From contig CACYEJ010000125.1 of the NCBI GenBank assembly GCA_902773395.1, forward strand, positions 1 to 7,326: a stretch of DNA of 7,326 nt. Reading direction: 5' to 3'. Below the pieces are notes generated by a model that was given only the letters and a program-made list of their open reading frames with translations, was not told the origin of the DNA and made no database searches. Positions 6,673 through 7,326 of this stretch are shown here, in pieces (the first letter of the stretch is position 1; every line of letters starts with the position of its first letter). Source of the stretch: an uncultured Ruminococcus sp. GTDB taxonomy: Bacteria > Bacillota_A > Clostridia > Oscillospirales > Acutalibacteraceae. The translations under genes were made by a program, and so were the position numbers.

Positions 6673-7194
6673 ATGGGACTTATACATATTTATTGCGGTG
6701 ACGGCAAGGGAAAGACAACTGCTGCAATCGGGCTTGCAGTCAGAGCAGCAGGCAGCGGAATGAGAGTTCATATTGTGCAGCTTTTGAAAGGCGGATATAC
6801 CTCGGAGCTGAGTATACTTGAAGCAGTGCCGAATATCACTGTTGCAAGGTGCGACAGAAATTATGGATTTAGCTTCAAGATGAATGACGAAACAAAAAAC
6901 GCAGCCGCCAAGTGTCACAATGAACTTCTGCAAGCTGCTGAGAAAAAAATGAAAAACAGAGAGATAGATTTGCTGATACTTGACGAGTTCAACGCAGCTT
7001 ACGAATACGAGCTTTTAGACCGCACAACAGCAGACAGAATAGTATTTGAAAAGCCCGATGAAATTGAGCTTGTCATAACCGGCAGACGTCCGCAGGAAAA
7101 ATTCATTAAAGCAGCGGATTATGTCAGTGAAATTCAGCCGATAAAGCACCCATACCAAAAGGGAATAAAGGCACGGAAAGGTATTGAATTTTAA
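6673..7194 (+). CDS. cobO: Corrinoid adenosyltransferase CobO/BtuR (CobA type)
   Basis: This enzyme transfers the 5'-deoxyadenosyl group from ATP to the reduced cobalt of corrinoids. The 173-residue protein is shorter than Salmonella CobA (about 196), mainly because it lacks the N-terminal extension and begins almost at the P-loop, as many Bacillota members do. GDGKGKTT at residues 9-16 is the characteristic ATP-binding loop. LLILDEFNAA at 100-109 is the Walker B-like strand. VITGRRPQEKFIKAADYVSE at 134-153 and IKHPYQKGIKARKGIEF at 157-173 are the standard C-terminal signature, although the usual small/Gln residues before GIE read KAR. It is not the PduO or EutT type. It abuts cobQ with no gap and is the last gene of the operon on this strand. 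Confidence 0.94.
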   Translation: MGLIHIYCGDGKGKTTAAIGLAVRAAGSGMRVHIVQLLKGGYTSELSILEAVPNITVARCDRNYGFSFKMNDETKNAAAKCHNELLQAAEKKMKNREIDLLILDEFNAAYEYELLDRTTADRIVFEKPDEIELVITGRRPQEKFIKAADYVSEIQPIKHPYQKGIKARKGIEF

Positions 7195-7205
7195 TTTATA
7201 CTCAA

Positions 7206-7221
7206 AACGCAGGTGTGCGTT
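7206..7221 (-). terminator. Small hairpin, possible terminator of the convergent minus-strand gene
   Basis: AACGCA at 7206-7211 and TGCGTT at 7216-7221 form a perfect six-base-pair stem with a four-base loop. Read on the minus strand, the stem runs into TTTT and then AT-rich DNA, and it overlaps the minus-strand stop at 7220-7222. On the plus strand no T-run follows, so it is a poor terminator for the cob operon. The stem is short and the T-tract weak, so this is tentative. Confidence 0.3.
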
Positions 7222-7326
7222 ATGTATGTCGTGGCTTTCCAATCAATTTTTGTCCCTGAATAATATTTCTTCTGTCAAATTCTTTGTTAATTGAATTCAG
7301 AACAAGCTTCTTGTTTCCGCTCCAAA
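7220..7326 (-). CDS. C-terminal tail of an unrecognised convergent gene (partial)
   Basis: On the minus strand one frame is open from the window edge to a TAA at 7222-7220, giving 34 residues. The tail is basic, with NSINKEFDRRNI in its middle and ending GKPRHT. The other two minus-strand frames are broken by stops, and no plus-strand frame is open across the whole stretch. The lysine- and asparagine-rich, A-rich codon pattern is like that of the cob genes. The stop lies 25 bases from the cobO stop, a normal convergent arrangement, and a small hairpin overlaps it. I do not recognise the family, and 34 residues are too few to assign one or to exclude a chance open frame. Confidence 0.4.
   Translation of the reverse strand, partial: WSGNKKLVLNSINKEFDRRNIIQGQKLIGKPRHT

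Noticed and set aside
1..7326. Cobalamin riboswitch, CRISPR array, insertion sequence, tRNA or rRNA
   Set aside because: No non-coding space exists inside the operon for a riboswitch, and no direct-repeat arrays, transposase motifs or structured RNA genes were seen on either strand.
7197..7326. A new plus-strand gene after cobO
   Set aside because: All plus-strand frames hit stops within this stretch, and none has a ribosome-binding site followed by a convincing start.

Overview
The window holds one tightly packed plus-strand operon for the late steps of adenosylcobamide (vitamin B12 family) biosynthesis. It contains eight recognisable pathway genes plus one short CobU-like paralog, with the tail of a convergent minus-strand gene at the right edge. 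The DNA is moderately AT-rich. Ribosome-binding sites are purine-rich (GGAGG type), there are no intergenic gaps, and the protein sequences look clostridial. I infer an anaerobic Bacillota/Clostridia organism, plausibly a gut Oscillospiraceae or Lachnospiraceae relative; the sequence alone does not fix the genus.

Layout from left to right: cobT (5' end cut off by the window, 1-978); cobU (978-1502); cobS (1493-2257); a 127-residue CobU-like protein (2254-2637); cobC (2642-3205); cbiB (3202-4167); cobD, the threonine-phosphate decarboxylase (4164-5198); cobQ/cbiP (5191-6672); cobO/btuR (6673-7194). Every junction overlaps by 1-10 bases, abuts, or has a gap of at most 4 bases. This implies one transcript with translational coupling. 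Beyond 7194 there is a short intergenic stretch with a small hairpin, and then an open minus-strand frame running off the window end.

How the genes work together: CobO adenosylates the cobalt of the corrinoid and CobQ amidates four side chains to give adenosylcobyric acid. CobD makes aminopropanol phosphate, which CbiB attaches to give adenosylcobinamide phosphate. CobU activates this to adenosylcobinamide-GDP. CobT activates the lower-ligand base to its riboside phosphate, CobS joins the two halves, and CobC removes the remaining phosphate. Because CobQ acts before cobinamide, the operon serves more than cobinamide salvage, and corrin-ring genes probably lie outside the window. No cobalamin riboswitch is visible here; if one exists it should lie upstream of cobT, outside the window.

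The points most worth a second look are the division of CobU motifs between two proteins, and substitutions in the CobT base-binding pocket that could mean a lower ligand other than dimethylbenzimidazole.
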